A program made the position numbers and the translations under genes. From NCBI RefSeq assembly GCF_004117055.1, contig NZ_CP026363.1, forward strand, positions 2,720,001 to 2,784,000: 64,000 nucleotides of DNA. The letters run 5' to 3'. Below are positions 1-8,698 of the stretch, one piece after another (position 1 is the first letter of the stretch; each line of letters opens with the position of its first letter). Origin of the DNA: Brevibacillus agri. GTDB taxonomy: Bacteria; Bacillota; Bacilli; Brevibacillales; Brevibacillaceae. A model generated the notes under the pieces. The model saw only the letters and a program-made list of their open reading frames with translations. It was not told the origin of the DNA and did not search any database.

Positions 1-2
1 GA

Positions 3-122
3 GCGCCGAATCCTGACGAGGAGAGAAAGCTGTTAGCCATGCTGATGCGCAAAGGATTCTCGCATTCCATCATCCAACAGATTCGGGGAGAATTGCGCCA
101 GAGAAGGGTTGGAGAGGATTGA
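3..122 (+). CDS. recX: RecX C-terminal end (partial)
   Basis: The open frame entering from the left edge ends in TGA at 120-122 and encodes about 39 residues. It reads as the last repeat of RecX, the modulator of RecA filament growth, with the typical pattern ERKLLAMLMRKGFSHSIIQ. Finding recX immediately before rny fits related Bacillales, where recA-recX precedes rny. Only the tail is visible, so the family call rests on a short segment plus position. Confidence 0.7.
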   Translation, partial: APNPDEERKLLAMLMRKGFSHSIIQQIRGELRQRRVGED

Positions 123-138
123 CTCTATTTGCATGTTC

Positions 139-168
139 TTGACAATTCTTGTTCACAAATAATAAAAT
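139..168 (+). promoter_or_regulatory. Candidate sigma-A promoter before rny
   Basis: TTGACA at 139-144 and TAAAAT at 163-168 are separated by 18 nt. Transcription would begin near 175, about 230 nt upstream of rny, and would meet the hairpin-T-run at 268-295 before the gene. It could drive rny through a conditional terminator or make a short RNA. Inferred from sequence match only. Confidence 0.45.
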
Positions 169-267
169 AGGTTTGTATTTACTTGGTGTATCATAACTTT
201 TTGCGCTTTGCTCACTCGTTGCCTGTGAAACAACTGAACAACCGTGCGACAGCAGTACGGATTCAGC

Positions 268-295
268 GGACCGAGTAAAATCGGTCCTGTTTTTT
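268..295 (+). terminator. Rho-independent terminator between recX and rny
   Basis: Seven-base-pair stem GGACCGA/TCGGTCC with a six-base A-rich loop, followed by TGTTTTTT. It probably ends the recX transcript, and could also act on RNA started at the promoter at 139-168. Confidence 0.7.
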
Positions 296-402
296 AGCGA
301 ATGTTCAAATGCGAGAGCAAAACGAAAGCGGCACTCCATGAAAAACGAATGCTTGGAAAGCGGGGAGATGTCTTACAATAAGGAGGTGAAACGAAAAAGC
401 CT

Positions 403-1944
403 ATGGATCCTATACTAACAGTTGTCATCGTGCTCGTCGCCCTGCTCATCGGCTTGGGTGCTGGCTACTTCATTCGTAAATCGATTGCGGAAGCAAAAAT
501 CTCCAGTGCGGAGGAAGCTGCGCGCCAGATCGTCGAGGAAGCGAAACGGGATGCCGAAGCCGTAAAAAAGGAAAAGGTGCTGGAAGCCAAGGATGAAGTG
601 TTCAAGCTTCGTTCCGAAGCAGAAACCGAGTTGCGTGAGAGACGCAACGAGATCCAGCGTCAGGAACGGCGTATTCTTCAAAAAGAGGAGACGCTGGACC
701 GCAAGATGGAACAGTTGGAGCGCAAGGAAGAAGAGTTGTCTGAGCGCGACCGTACCATCGCAGAACTGCAAAGCAAGGTAGAGCACTTATATAAAGAACA
801 AGTTTCCGAGCTGGAACGCATTTCCGGACTGACGCAGGATGAAGCGAAAAATATCATTCTGACCGATGTGGAAAATACCGTTCGCCACGAAATGGCTGTG
901 ATGATTAAAGAAATAGAGACACAAGCCAAAGAAGAGGCGGACAAACGCGCTCGTGAAATTATTACCACCTCCATTCAACGCTGTGCAGCCGATCACGTCG
1001 CAGAAACCACCGTTTCTGTCGTGACGTTGCCAAACGATGAGATGAAGGGCCGGATTATCGGACGGGAAGGCCGAAACATTCGCGCGCTTGAGACGTTAAC
1101 CGGTATCGATCTGATTATCGACGACACGCCAGAAGCCGTCATCCTGTCTGGCTTTGATCCGGTCCGCCGGGAAATCGCCAAAACAGCGCTTGATAAGCTC
1201 GTAGCGGATGGCCGTATCCACCCTGCCCGTATTGAGGAAATGGTGGAAAAAGCACGCCGTGAAGTAGACGAGCGCATTCGCGAATACGGAGAACAAGCAA
1301 CATTTGAAACCGGAGTACACGGCCTGCATCCAGACCTGATTAAGATTTTGGGACGCCTGCGTTACCGTACCAGCTATGGTCAGAACGTGCTCAAACACTC
1401 CATGGAAGTGGCTCATCTCGCTGGCTTGATGGCTGCCGAGCTGAAAGAAGACGTGAAGCTGGCCAAACGTGCAGGTTTGCTGCATGACATCGGAAAAGCG
1501 ATCGACCACGAAGTGGAAGGTTCCCACGTCGAGATCGGTGTGGAACTGGCCAAGAAATACAACGAGCATCAAGTGGTTGTCAACAGTATTGCTTCTCATC
1601 ACGGTGATACCGAACCAACTTCCGTCATTGCTATGCTCGTGGGAGCTGCAGATGCTCTGTCTGCTGCACGCCCAGGCGCACGCCGTGAGACATTGGAAAC
1701 TTATATCAGACGTTTGGAGAAACTCGAAGAAATCTCTGAGTCGTTCGATGGCGTCGAAAAGTCTTATGCGATTCAAGCAGGACGCGAAATTCGCGTGATG
1801 GTTCAACCTGACAAGATTGATGATGCGGAAGCTACCCGTCTGGCACGGGAGATTACGAAACGAATTGAAAATGAACTGGACTACCCTGGTCACATCAAAG
1901 TGACAGTCATTCGTGAAACAAGGGCGGTCGAGTATGCAAAGTAA
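403..1944 (+). CDS. rny: Ribonuclease Y
   Basis: RNase Y is the membrane-anchored endoribonuclease that starts bulk mRNA decay in Firmicutes. The 513-residue length is normal for the family. Residues 5-24 form one membrane helix, about 30-200 a long charged coiled coil, the KH domain shows [12 protein letters not shown] near residue 216, and the HD metal-binding pair lies in LLHDIGKA near residue 360. A strong site AAGGAGGTGA sits 12 nt before the ATG. It follows recX and precedes ymdB, as in Bacillus. A hairpin terminator begins at its stop codon. Confidence 0.97.
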   Translation: MDPILTVVIVLVALLIGLGAGYFIRKSIAEAKISSAEEAARQIVEEAKRDAEAVKKEKVLEAKDEVFKLRSEAETELRERRNEIQRQERRILQKEETLDRKMEQLERKEEELSERDRTIAELQSKVEHLYKEQVSELERISGLTQDEAKNIILTDVENTVRHEMAVMIKEIETQAKEEADKRAREIITTSIQRCAADHVAETTVSVVTLPNDEMKGRIIGREGRNIRALETLTGIDLIIDDTPEAVILSGFDPVRREIAKTALDKLVADGRIHPARIEEMVEKARREVDERIREYGEQATFETGVHGLHPDLIKILGRLRYRTSYGQNVLKHSMEVAHLAGLMAAELKEDVKLAKRAGLLHDIGKAIDHEVEGSHVEIGVELAKKYNEHQVVVNSIASHHGDTEPTSVIAMLVGAADALSAARPGARRETLETYIRRLEKLEEISESFDGVEKSYAIQAGREIRVMVQPDKIDDAEATRLAREITKRIENELDYPGHIKVTVIRETRAVEYAK

Positions 1945-1973
1945 AGTGGCTGACGGCCACTTTACTTTTTTTC
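1941..1973 (+). terminator. Terminator after rny
   Basis: Perfect 10-bp stem GTAAAGTGGC/GCCACTTTAC with a five-base loop, followed by a run of seven T. The left arm overlaps the last codon and stop of rny, so rny and ymdB are at least partly separate units. Confidence 0.85.
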
Positions 1974-2018
1974 TAATCACGCAATAGTTGTGTATACTAG
2001 CAATGAGGTGAATGGTAG

Positions 2019-2813
2019 ATGAAGCTTTTGTTTATCGGAGACATTATGGGATCGCCCGGCAGAGACATCGTCAAGACGTACCTGCCGCTTTTGAAAAGAA
2101 AATACAAGCCTACGTTCATTGTCGCTAACGGCGAAAATGCGGCGCATGGCCGAGGCATTACCGAGAAGATCGCCAAAGAGCTGTTCGAGATCGGTGTTCA
2201 GGCGATTACGCTCGGAAACCATACGTGGGACCAGCGCGAGATTTTCGATTTTATTGACGAGGAGCCGCGGATGATCCGCCCGGCGAACTTTCCTGCGGGC
2301 GCGCCCGGAAAAGGCATTACGTACATCAAGCAGTCGGAAGGAGAGCTTGCAGTCATCAACCTGATGGGCAGGACGTTTCTCCCGCCGCTCGACTGCCCTT
2401 TCCAGGTGGCAGACAAACTGGTCGAGCAGGCACGCAAGCGCACGAAGCTGATTTTTGTCGACTTCCACGCCGAAGCTACTTCGGAGAAACAGGCGATGTC
2501 CTGGTATCTCGACGGACGCGTCACGGCTGTAGTCGGTACGCACACGCACGTGCAGACCGCGGATGAACGCGTTTTGCCGCAAGGGACAGGATTTTTGTGC
2601 GATGTAGGGATGTGCGGTCCGAGCAATGGCATCCTCGGGATGGAACGCGAGGCGGTCATCCGCAAATTTTTGACCCAACTGCCTGTCCGCTTCGAAGTGG
2701 CGCCAGATCCTGCGCAGTTGAACGCCGTCCTGATTACGCTTGACAAGGCAACCGGGCAAGCGAAGAAATTGGAGCGAATCAGAATTGACGTAGACCATCC
2801 CTTTATGGAATAA
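2019..2813 (+). CDS. ymdB: YmdB-type metallophosphoesterase
   Basis: 264 residues of the TIGR00282 family. The B. subtilis member hydrolyses 2',3'-cyclic nucleotides and influences the choice between motility and biofilm. The di-metal signature is complete: FIGDIMGSPGR at the N terminus, NGENAAHGRG near 34, GNHTWDQREI near 67, VDFHAEATSEK near 149 and GTHTHVQTADE near 175. The start follows GAGGTG with 8 nt spacing. The gene sits directly after rny, the usual order. A promoter of its own is possible in the 74-nt gap after the rny terminator. Confidence 0.93.
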   Translation: MKLLFIGDIMGSPGRDIVKTYLPLLKRKYKPTFIVANGENAAHGRGITEKIAKELFEIGVQAITLGNHTWDQREIFDFIDEEPRMIRPANFPAGAPGKGITYIKQSEGELAVINLMGRTFLPPLDCPFQVADKLVEQARKRTKLIFVDFHAEATSEKQAMSWYLDGRVTAVVGTHTHVQTADERVLPQGTGFLCDVGMCGPSNGILGMEREAVIRKFLTQLPVRFEVAPDPAQLNAVLITLDKATGQAKKLERIRIDVDHPFME

Positions 2814-2855
2814 TGAACATAAGATTAGAATTTTTTGAATCTTTCTAGCGAGTTA

Positions 2856-2882
2856 GCAGGAATTTTTAGGGGTTATGCGAAT
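2856..2882 (+). promoter_or_regulatory. Sigma-H-like promoter of spoVS
   Basis: The -35 element GCAGGAATT (2856-2864) matches the sigma-H consensus RNAGGAWWW, and GAAT (2879-2882) is placed 14 nt downstream, the sigma-H spacing. spoVS is a sigma-H gene in B. subtilis, which supports the reading. The first R of the -10 is not met. Confidence 0.6.
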
Positions 2883-2931
2883 ATCATTCTAATGATGACA
2901 GGATTCCTATCAGACGGGAGGTTCAAAAAGG

Positions 2932-3192
2932 ATGGAAGTATTAAAAGTTTCAGCAAAGTCTAACCCCAATTCCGTTGCTGGTGCCCTTGCCGGCGTTCTC
3001 CGTGAACGCGGTGCAGCCGAAATCCAAGCCATTGGCGCTGGGGCGCTTAATCAAGCTGTGAAGGCCGTAGCAATCGCACGAGGGTTTGTAGCGCCGAGTG
3101 GAGTTGACCTCATTTGTATTCCAGCCTTTACGGACATCGTGATTGATGGAGAAGAGCGTACTGCAATCAAACTAATCGTAGAACCCAGATAA
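2932..3192 (+). CDS. spoVS: Stage V sporulation protein S
   Basis: 86-residue SpoVS, a small highly conserved Alba-like protein needed in B. subtilis for progress to stage V and coat assembly. Length and sequence are typical, starting MEVLKVSAKSNPNSVAGALA and ending with the conserved EERTAIKLIVEPR. GGGAGG lies 10 nt before the ATG. A terminator follows at 3216, so the gene is probably monocistronic behind the sigma-H-like promoter at 2856-2882. Confidence 0.97.
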   Translation: MEVLKVSAKSNPNSVAGALAGVLRERGAAEIQAIGAGALNQAVKAVAIARGFVAPSGVDLICIPAFTDIVIDGEERTAIKLIVEPR

Positions 3193-3215
3193 TAAAACTG
3201 CAAACGTATCGCCTG

Positions 3216-3246
3216 CCTGTTTGTTCGAAGAATGAACAGGTTTTTT
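3216..3246 (+). terminator. Terminator after spoVS
   Basis: Stem CCTGTTTGTTC/GAATGAACAGG (two G-U pairs) with a short loop and six T residues. Confidence 0.75.
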
Positions 3247-3299
3247 CGTGTCCAAAAAAGCGGCTACAGACAAGTAGGAAGAAAAAGGGGAGAGCATGC

Positions 3300-3968
3300 A
3301 TGAAAATATTCGACGCGCATTGCGATGTGTTGGGCAAGCTGTGGAAAGAACCGGAGCGTGACTTCTATAAAGAAGACGATTTTTTGCAAGCGGGTTTTCC
3401 TGCCCTCGCAAAAGGGAATGTGGATATACAGGTGCTTGCCTGTTTTGTGCCTGTTCACGTGCCGTATGGCCGCCGTTTTCATACGATACTAGAAATGATC
3501 GATATCTTTTATGAAAAGGTGGCGAGTGAACAATTCCGCCCGATTTACACAATGGCTGATTTGGACGAGCGCGTATTAAAGGGGGAGAAAGGGGCTATTC
3601 TGTTTGTAGAAGGGGCACATGCTCTGGAGGAAAGCCTCGTACAGCTTCGCACGTGGTATCGTCTCGGCGTCCGCGGCATGACGTTGACCTGGAATCATGG
3701 CAAATGCGTGGCGGATGGCAGCGGCGAACCGAATCCGGGCGGACTTACTGCTTTTGGTCGACAAGTAATAGAAGAGATGAATCGGCTGGGGATGGTCATC
3801 GACGTTTCCCATTTGGCGGACCCGGGGTTTTGGGACGTGATGGACCTGTCATCAGCAGCGGCGTATTCCCAGTTACTAGAAGCGCTGCTCAGACATTACA
3901 AAGAGGCGGAAGTATTGAAATTTGTGCAAGGAAATTGGTTGCGTGTTTTCGGAAACGTGCTACAATAA
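3300..3968 (+). CDS. Membrane dipeptidase (M19) with internal deletion
   Basis: 222 residues against roughly 310 for the renal-dipeptidase (M19) family. The N-terminal metal motif DAHCD (residues 5-9) and the bridging glutamate in FVEGAH (near 104) are present, as is the conserved DVSH (near 168). After FWDVMDLS (near 183) the protein jumps directly to the C-terminal family helix YSQLLEALLRHYKE. The segment normally holding the SHSN histidine, the loop histidines and the GSDFDG aspartate is absent, so catalysis is unlikely. The frame is kept, so this is an in-frame deletion of about 90 codons. GGGGAGAG lies before the ATG. Confidence 0.75.
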   Translation: MKIFDAHCDVLGKLWKEPERDFYKEDDFLQAGFPALAKGNVDIQVLACFVPVHVPYGRRFHTILEMIDIFYEKVASEQFRPIYTMADLDERVLKGEKGAILFVEGAHALEESLVQLRTWYRLGVRGMTLTWNHGKCVADGSGEPNPGGLTAFGRQVIEEMNRLGMVIDVSHLADPGFWDVMDLSSAAAYSQLLEALLRHYKEAEVLKFVQGNWLRVFGNVLQ

Positions 3969-4037
3969 TACATGAGGATATTAATGTACCAAGTTCAACA
4001 TTAAAATTCAGGTCAAAAGTAAGTTGAGTAAAAGCAC

Positions 4038-4066
4038 TTGCAATTTGACAGGGACAGGACTACAAT
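4038..4066 (+). promoter_or_regulatory. Sigma-A promoter of korAB
   Basis: TTGCAA (4038-4043) and TACAAT (4061-4066) with an optimal 17-nt spacer, leaving a leader of about 90 nt before korA. Part of the spacer, TTTGACAGGG, offers an alternative -35 that is badly spaced. Confidence 0.55.
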
Positions 4067-4161
4067 TGTTACTGTCTATGCACAGAATTGTCACATCTTA
4101 TCAATCTTTTTTCAGGTAAGATGGGCAGCTTGCTCACAGTCACTGAAAGGGTGGAATCTGA

Positions 4162-5940
4162 ATGATTAGTCAACTTTCCTGGAAAGTTGGAGGACAGCAA
4201 GGGGAGGGCATCGAGAGTACTGGTGAGATTTTCTCGATGGCGATGAACCGGATGGGTTACCATCTGTACAGCTACCGCCACTTCTCTTCCCGTATCAAGG
4301 GTGGACACACGAACAACAAAATTCGCGTGAGTACAACGCCAATGCGTGCGATCTCCGACGATCTGGACATTCTCGTAGCGTTTGACCAGGAGACAATCGA
4401 TTTTAACGCGCATGAGCTTCGCGAAGGTGGCATCATCATTGCTGATGCTAAATTCAATCCAAAGTTGCCGGACGGGTTGAAGCCAGTTCGCTTCTTCACT
4501 GTACCACTAACTGAGATCGCTGATGAACTGGGAACTTCCCTGATGAAAAACATGGTGTCGATTGGTGCGTCCAGTGCAATCCTCGGCATTCCAGTGGAAA
4601 GTTACCGAGCAATCGTTGAAGATATGTTCCTCCGCAAAGGCGAAAAAGTAGTAGAAAAGAACATGGAAGCGATTCGTCGCGGATTTGATTTTGTAAATGA
4701 ACTGACTGGCGGCCAACTGCCTGAGTTCCAAATGGAAAAGGCTGACCCGCAAAAACAACTGTTCCTGATCGGTAACGATGCGATCGCTTTGGGTGCTGTA
4801 GCAGCAGGCTGCCGCTTCATGCCGGCATACCCGATCACACCGGCTTCCGAAGTTATGGAATACTTGATTAAAAAACTGCCAAAACTCGGCGGAACCGTTA
4901 TCCAAACAGAAGACGAAATCGCCGCTATTACAATGGCGATCGGCGCTAACTTCGCAGGTGCTCGTTCCTTGACTGCTTCTGCAGGTCCTGGTCTGTCCCT
5001 GATGATGGAAGCAATCGGTCTGGCTGGTATTACAGAAACACCAGTTGTGATCGTAAACACCCAGCGTGGTGGCCCATCCACAGGTATGCCGACCAAAATC
5101 GAGCAATCCGACGTGAATGCGATGATCTACGGTACACACGGTGACATTCCAAAAGTCGTAATCACGCCAAGCACAGTAGAAGAGTGCTTCTACGATGCTG
5201 TTGAAGCGTTTAACATTGCGGAAGAATACCAACTGCCAGTTATTCTCATGACGGACCTGACTCTGTCTTTGGGCAAACAAACCGTTACTCCATTTGACTA
5301 CAGCAAAGTAGAAATCCGCCGCGGGAAGCTGCTCGCTGGACAAGAATTGCCAGAAAAAGAGCAAAACGACCTGTTCAAACGTTATGAAGTAACCGAAGAC
5401 GGCGTTTCTCCACGCGTCATTCCTGGTCAAAAATACGGTTTGCACCACGTAACAGGGGTAGAGCACGATCAAACCGGTCGTCCTTCCGAGAATGCTGCTA
5501 ACCGTATCCAACAAATGGATAAACGTATGCGCAAGCTGGATGGCGTTTTGAAAACGTTCAAAAACCCTGTAACAGTCGATGCTCCTCATGCTGACGCGGA
5601 TGTTCTGGTAGTGGGGATCAACTCCACCATCGGTACGATTCAAGAAGCAAAAGGCCGTCTGGAAAAAGAGGGAATCAAGGTCAACCATGCACAAATCCGT
5701 TTGCTGCATCCATTCCCGACCGAACAAATCAAAGCACTTGTGGACAAAGCGAAAAAAGTGATTGTTGTTGAGCATAACATCCAAGCACAAGTTACAAACC
5801 TCATCAAACAACACGTGGGAAGCGCTGAAAAAATCCAATCTGTGCTGAAATATGACGGTAACCCATTCCTGCCGAAGGAAATCTATGCTGAAGTGAAGGA
5901 GCTGGTAAAACATGGCGACTATGAAAGAGTTTCGAAATAA
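4162..5940 (+). CDS. korA: 2-oxoacid:ferredoxin oxidoreductase, alpha subunit
   Basis: 592 residues: a fused gamma-alpha subunit of a CoA-dependent 2-oxoacid:ferredoxin oxidoreductase, most likely the 2-oxoglutarate enzyme. Residues 1-190 are the gamma domain, starting with GGQQGEGIESTGE near 10-22. About 200-430 is the alpha pyrimidine-binding domain (AYPITPASEVMEYL near 217), followed by the C-terminal domain II. AAAGGGTGG precedes the ATG. The 3' end overlaps korB by 29 nt, implying coupled translation. Codon use is regular and biased, as in glnA and the pdh genes, suggesting strong expression. Pyruvate as substrate cannot be excluded. Confidence 0.93.
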   Translation: MISQLSWKVGGQQGEGIESTGEIFSMAMNRMGYHLYSYRHFSSRIKGGHTNNKIRVSTTPMRAISDDLDILVAFDQETIDFNAHELREGGIIIADAKFNPKLPDGLKPVRFFTVPLTEIADELGTSLMKNMVSIGASSAILGIPVESYRAIVEDMFLRKGEKVVEKNMEAIRRGFDFVNELTGGQLPEFQMEKADPQKQLFLIGNDAIALGAVAAGCRFMPAYPITPASEVMEYLIKKLPKLGGTVIQTEDEIAAITMAIGANFAGARSLTASAGPGLSLMMEAIGLAGITETPVVIVNTQRGGPSTGMPTKIEQSDVNAMIYGTHGDIPKVVITPSTVEECFYDAVEAFNIAEEYQLPVILMTDLTLSLGKQTVTPFDYSKVEIRRGKLLAGQELPEKEQNDLFKRYEVTEDGVSPRVIPGQKYGLHHVTGVEHDQTGRPSENAANRIQQMDKRMRKLDGVLKTFKNPVTVDAPHADADVLVVGINSTIGTIQEAKGRLEKEGIKVNHAQIRLLHPFPTEQIKALVDKAKKVIVVEHNIQAQVTNLIKQHVGSAEKIQSVLKYDGNPFLPKEIYAEVKELVKHGDYERVSK

Positions 5941-6778
5941 CGTAAAGCCTAACTGGTGCCCAGGCTGTGGAGACTTCTCCATCCAGGCGGCGATTCAACG
6001 CGCCGCAGCGAACGTAGGTCTGGAACCTGAAAATCTGGCGGTTATTTCTGGTATCGGGTGTTCCGGGCGTATTTCCGGCTACATCAACTGCTATGGTTTC
6101 CACGGTATTCACGGACGTGCCCTGCCAATCGCACAAGGTGTGAAAATGGCAAACCGCGAGCTGACTGTTATCGCGGCTGGCGGCGACGGGGATGGATTTG
6201 CGATCGGTATGGGTCACACCGTTCACGCAATCCGTCGCAACATGAACATCACCTACATCGTGATGGATAACCAAATTTACGGTCTGACAAAAGGTCAAAC
6301 CTCTCCGCGTTCCGCGACTGGTTTCGTGACCAAGTCTACGCCGCAAGGCTCCATCGAGTCCTCCATCACTCCAGTGGAACTGGCGCTGTCTGTTGGTGCA
6401 ACCTTCGTTGCCCAATCGTTCTCCAGCGACCTGAAAGGCTTGACTGAGCTGATCGAAAAAGGAATCAAACACGAAGGCTTCTCCCTGATTAACGTGTTCA
6501 GCCCTTGTGTAACCTACAACAAAGTAAACACTTACGACTGGTTCAAAGAGAACATCGTGCCAGTAGACACGATTGAAGGCTACGATCCTCATGACCGCAT
6601 CAAAGCGATGTCTACTTCGATGCAGTACAAAGGTTTGATTACCGGTCTGATCTATCAAAATACCGAGCAAAAACCTTACGAGGCGCTCGTAAAAGGCTTC
6701 AAAGAAGAAGGCTTGGCGAACCAAGACATCCGTCTGTCCCAAGAAGACTTCGACAAACTGGTTGCAGAATTTGCATAA
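5912..6778 (+). CDS. korB: 2-oxoacid:ferredoxin oxidoreductase, beta subunit
   Basis: 288-residue beta subunit that binds thiamine diphosphate and one [4Fe-4S] cluster. Likely cluster cysteines are visible in WCPGCGD (residues 14-20), GIGCSGR (near 48) and SPCVTYN (near 195). The ThDP motif runs from GGDGDGFAIG to NQIYGLTKGQ (about 90-125). AAGGAG lies within the end of korA, 12 nt before this ATG. Together with KorA it oxidises a 2-oxoacid, probably 2-oxoglutarate, and reduces ferredoxin. Confidence 0.93.
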   Translation: MATMKEFRNNVKPNWCPGCGDFSIQAAIQRAAANVGLEPENLAVISGIGCSGRISGYINCYGFHGIHGRALPIAQGVKMANRELTVIAAGGDGDGFAIGMGHTVHAIRRNMNITYIVMDNQIYGLTKGQTSPRSATGFVTKSTPQGSIESSITPVELALSVGATFVAQSFSSDLKGLTELIEKGIKHEGFSLINVFSPCVTYNKVNTYDWFKENIVPVDTIEGYDPHDRIKAMSTSMQYKGLITGLIYQNTEQKPYEALVKGFKEEGLANQDIRLSQEDFDKLVAEFA

Positions 6779-6790
6779 GGTTTCGATGAA

Positions 6791-6821
6791 AAAACCTCTC
6801 CATCTGCGGAGAGGTTTTTTT
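6791..6821 (+). terminator. Terminator after korB, probably bidirectional
   Basis: Stem CCTCTCC/GGAGAGG flanked by AAAA on the left and seven T on the right. It lies between the ends of convergent korB and the ykvI-like gene and can serve both. Confidence 0.8.
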
Positions 6822-6824
6822 GTA

Positions 6825-7862
6825 CTACCAGGCGCGGTCACGCCACTGTCTGTAGACGAGCATCACCAGGAACAACACGACGAGCTGGCCAAACAGCGGG
6901 TACAAAAAGCGCAGCAGCGAGCTGAAGCCGATAAAGCTGACCAGGTAGCAGATGACGAGGATGCCGAGAATGATCGTGGCTCCGCGCAGTCGCGTCACCT
7001 GGCGAATTTGCTGCGCCAAGCCGAACACATTGGCTACGAGCGTCGAGAAAATTTCCGCGTACACCAGCAAGGAGAACAAAAACGGGATTCCCCTTCCCAG
7101 CCCTTGCAGCAGGGCGATCATCGGCATTTCCGCCTCCTGAATACCCGGCATTTTTACCGTCAACGAAGAAAAAGCCAGCAGCAAGAGCAGCCCAATTCCC
7201 AGCCCGCCGATGATTCCCCCGACGATCAGAGGCTTTTCGCTTGTGCTGTGCCGGCCGATCGGCACAAGAACCGCTTGTGTCAGCGTCACATTTAAGGCAA
7301 CATAGTAAAGAGGGGAGCTGAGCCAGGCCCACGGCCGCAACGCTTCTATCGTGACGCCTGTATCCAGCCATGGTTTCGAGTACAGAAACACGAGCATGGT
7401 AAAGGCAATGAGCAGGGGCACAAAAATGCTGTTCACTTGATGAATGGCAAACAGCCCTTTGCGCGTGACGAAAAAAATGAGAATCATGCTCAGCCAAATG
7501 CCGATTTGCGGGGACAAATGAAAAGACTCCCAGAAAATAGCGCCGGTAGCCGCTAGCATCACGGACGTCGTTCCTAGCATAACGGTTAGCAGCAGCGTAT
7601 TAAAAACGGTGCCAAAAGGGTGCCCGAACAAATACGTGCTGACCTCTTGATAGGAATTGGCCTGGATCCGGTAGGAGATGAGCATTACCCGAATACCAGC
7701 CCACATGAATAAACTTGTCGCAATCACAATGCCAATCAAGCCATGTGTCCCGTATTGCACAAAGAACTCGACGATTTCTCTGCCTGATGCAAAGCCGGCT
7801 CCTACGACTGTTCCGATATACGTAAAAGCGATTTGCCATGAGGCTCTCCATGTTCCTTGCAT
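6825..7862 (-). CDS. ykvI: YkvI-type membrane transporter
   Basis: 345-residue hydrophobic protein with about ten predicted membrane helices, of the YkvI family within the APC/LeuT-like transporters. The start IAFTYIGTVVGAGFASGREI shows the unwound first helix with glycine-rich G-x-G-F-A-S-G, typical of this fold, and suggests a substrate site. The substrate is unknown. It reads divergently from the MBL hydrolase at 7916 and convergently with korB. AGGAGG lies 5 nt upstream of its ATG. Confidence 0.75.
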   Translation of the reverse strand: MQGTWRASWQIAFTYIGTVVGAGFASGREIVEFFVQYGTHGLIGIVIATSLFMWAGIRVMLISYRIQANSYQEVSTYLFGHPFGTVFNTLLLTVMLGTTSVMLAATGAIFWESFHLSPQIGIWLSMILIFFVTRKGLFAIHQVNSIFVPLLIAFTMLVFLYSKPWLDTGVTIEALRPWAWLSSPLYYVALNVTLTQAVLVPIGRHSTSEKPLIVGGIIGGLGIGLLLLLAFSSLTVKMPGIQEAEMPMIALLQGLGRGIPFLFSLLVYAEIFSTLVANVFGLAQQIRQVTRLRGATIILGILVICYLVSFIGFSSLLRFLYPLFGQLVVLFLVMLVYRQWRDRAW

Positions 7863-7915
7863 CTCAGACCTCCTGTCCCACCTTATTCCATCCTATGAAC
7901 GGGAGTGAACCGAAT

Positions 7916-8665
7916 ATGCGCGTAACCGTGCTCGGCTATCAATCTCCATATCCAGGCCCTGGAGGAGCGACACCGGGGTACTTGATCGAGACGAACGAAG
8001 TGAAGCTGCTCGTAGATTGCGGCAGCGGCGTGCTTTCCCAGCTCGGTGTCTATTTGCCTATTTACGAGCTGGATGCCCTGCTTTTGTCTCATTATCATCA
8101 CGACCATGTGGCAGATGTGGGGGTGCTCCAGTATGGACTGATGGTGCATCAGTTGTTCGGGCAACGGCCTGCTGACCAGCCGCTTCCCATCTACGCGCCA
8201 GCGTTGCAAAAGCAGCAGACGAAAACGCTGACCTACCGGAATGCGACCCGCTTTTTCCCGGTCGAGGAGCAAAGCCAGCTCGCCATCGGGGATGTGCACG
8301 TCTCCTTCCTGCGCACGGATCACGGTGACGGGGACCCTTGCTACGCCATGCGCCTTGTGGCAAATGGGAAAACGATTGTCTACGGCGCCGACAGTGGGCC
8401 AGGGACAAACTGGCGAGGCTTTGCTGATCGGGCAGACTTGTTTATATGTGAAGGGACTTATTTGGACCATAATCGCCCAGCGAAGCCGAACGGGCATTTG
8501 TCCGTCCGCCAGGCGGCAGAGCTGGCGCAGGCGCACGATTGCCGGTCGCTTCTGGTCACCCATCTGTTCCACGGGTACGAAGAGAGCGAGGTACTAGGTC
8601 AGGCGGAGGCGTTTGTGGCAGGTCCGGTGTATGCGGCCCGCATCGGTTTGCAAATCGAGCTGTAG
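7916..8665 (+). CDS. yhfI: MBL-fold metallo-hydrolase (YhfI-like)
   Basis: 249 residues of the metallo-beta-lactamase fold. The metal motif SHYHHDHVAD lies near residue 60, the later ligands in RTDHGDGD (near 138) and ADSGPG (near 158), and a terminal VTHLFHG near 215. The chosen ATG begins MRVTVLGYQSPYPGPGG, the usual N terminus of YhfI proteins. An upstream in-frame ATG at 7838 would overlap the divergent ykvI gene and adds unrelated residues. The substrate is unknown; relatives act on phosphodiesters or RNA. Confidence 0.8.
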   Translation: MRVTVLGYQSPYPGPGGATPGYLIETNEVKLLVDCGSGVLSQLGVYLPIYELDALLLSHYHHDHVADVGVLQYGLMVHQLFGQRPADQPLPIYAPALQKQQTKTLTYRNATRFFPVEEQSQLAIGDVHVSFLRTDHGDGDPCYAMRLVANGKTIVYGADSGPGTNWRGFADRADLFICEGTYLDHNRPAKPNGHLSVRQAAELAQAHDCRSLLVTHLFHGYEESEVLGQAEAFVAGPVYAARIGLQIEL

Positions 8666-8698
8666 CAGCATGGATAGAAAGAGAGGAGAGAAAACGCT

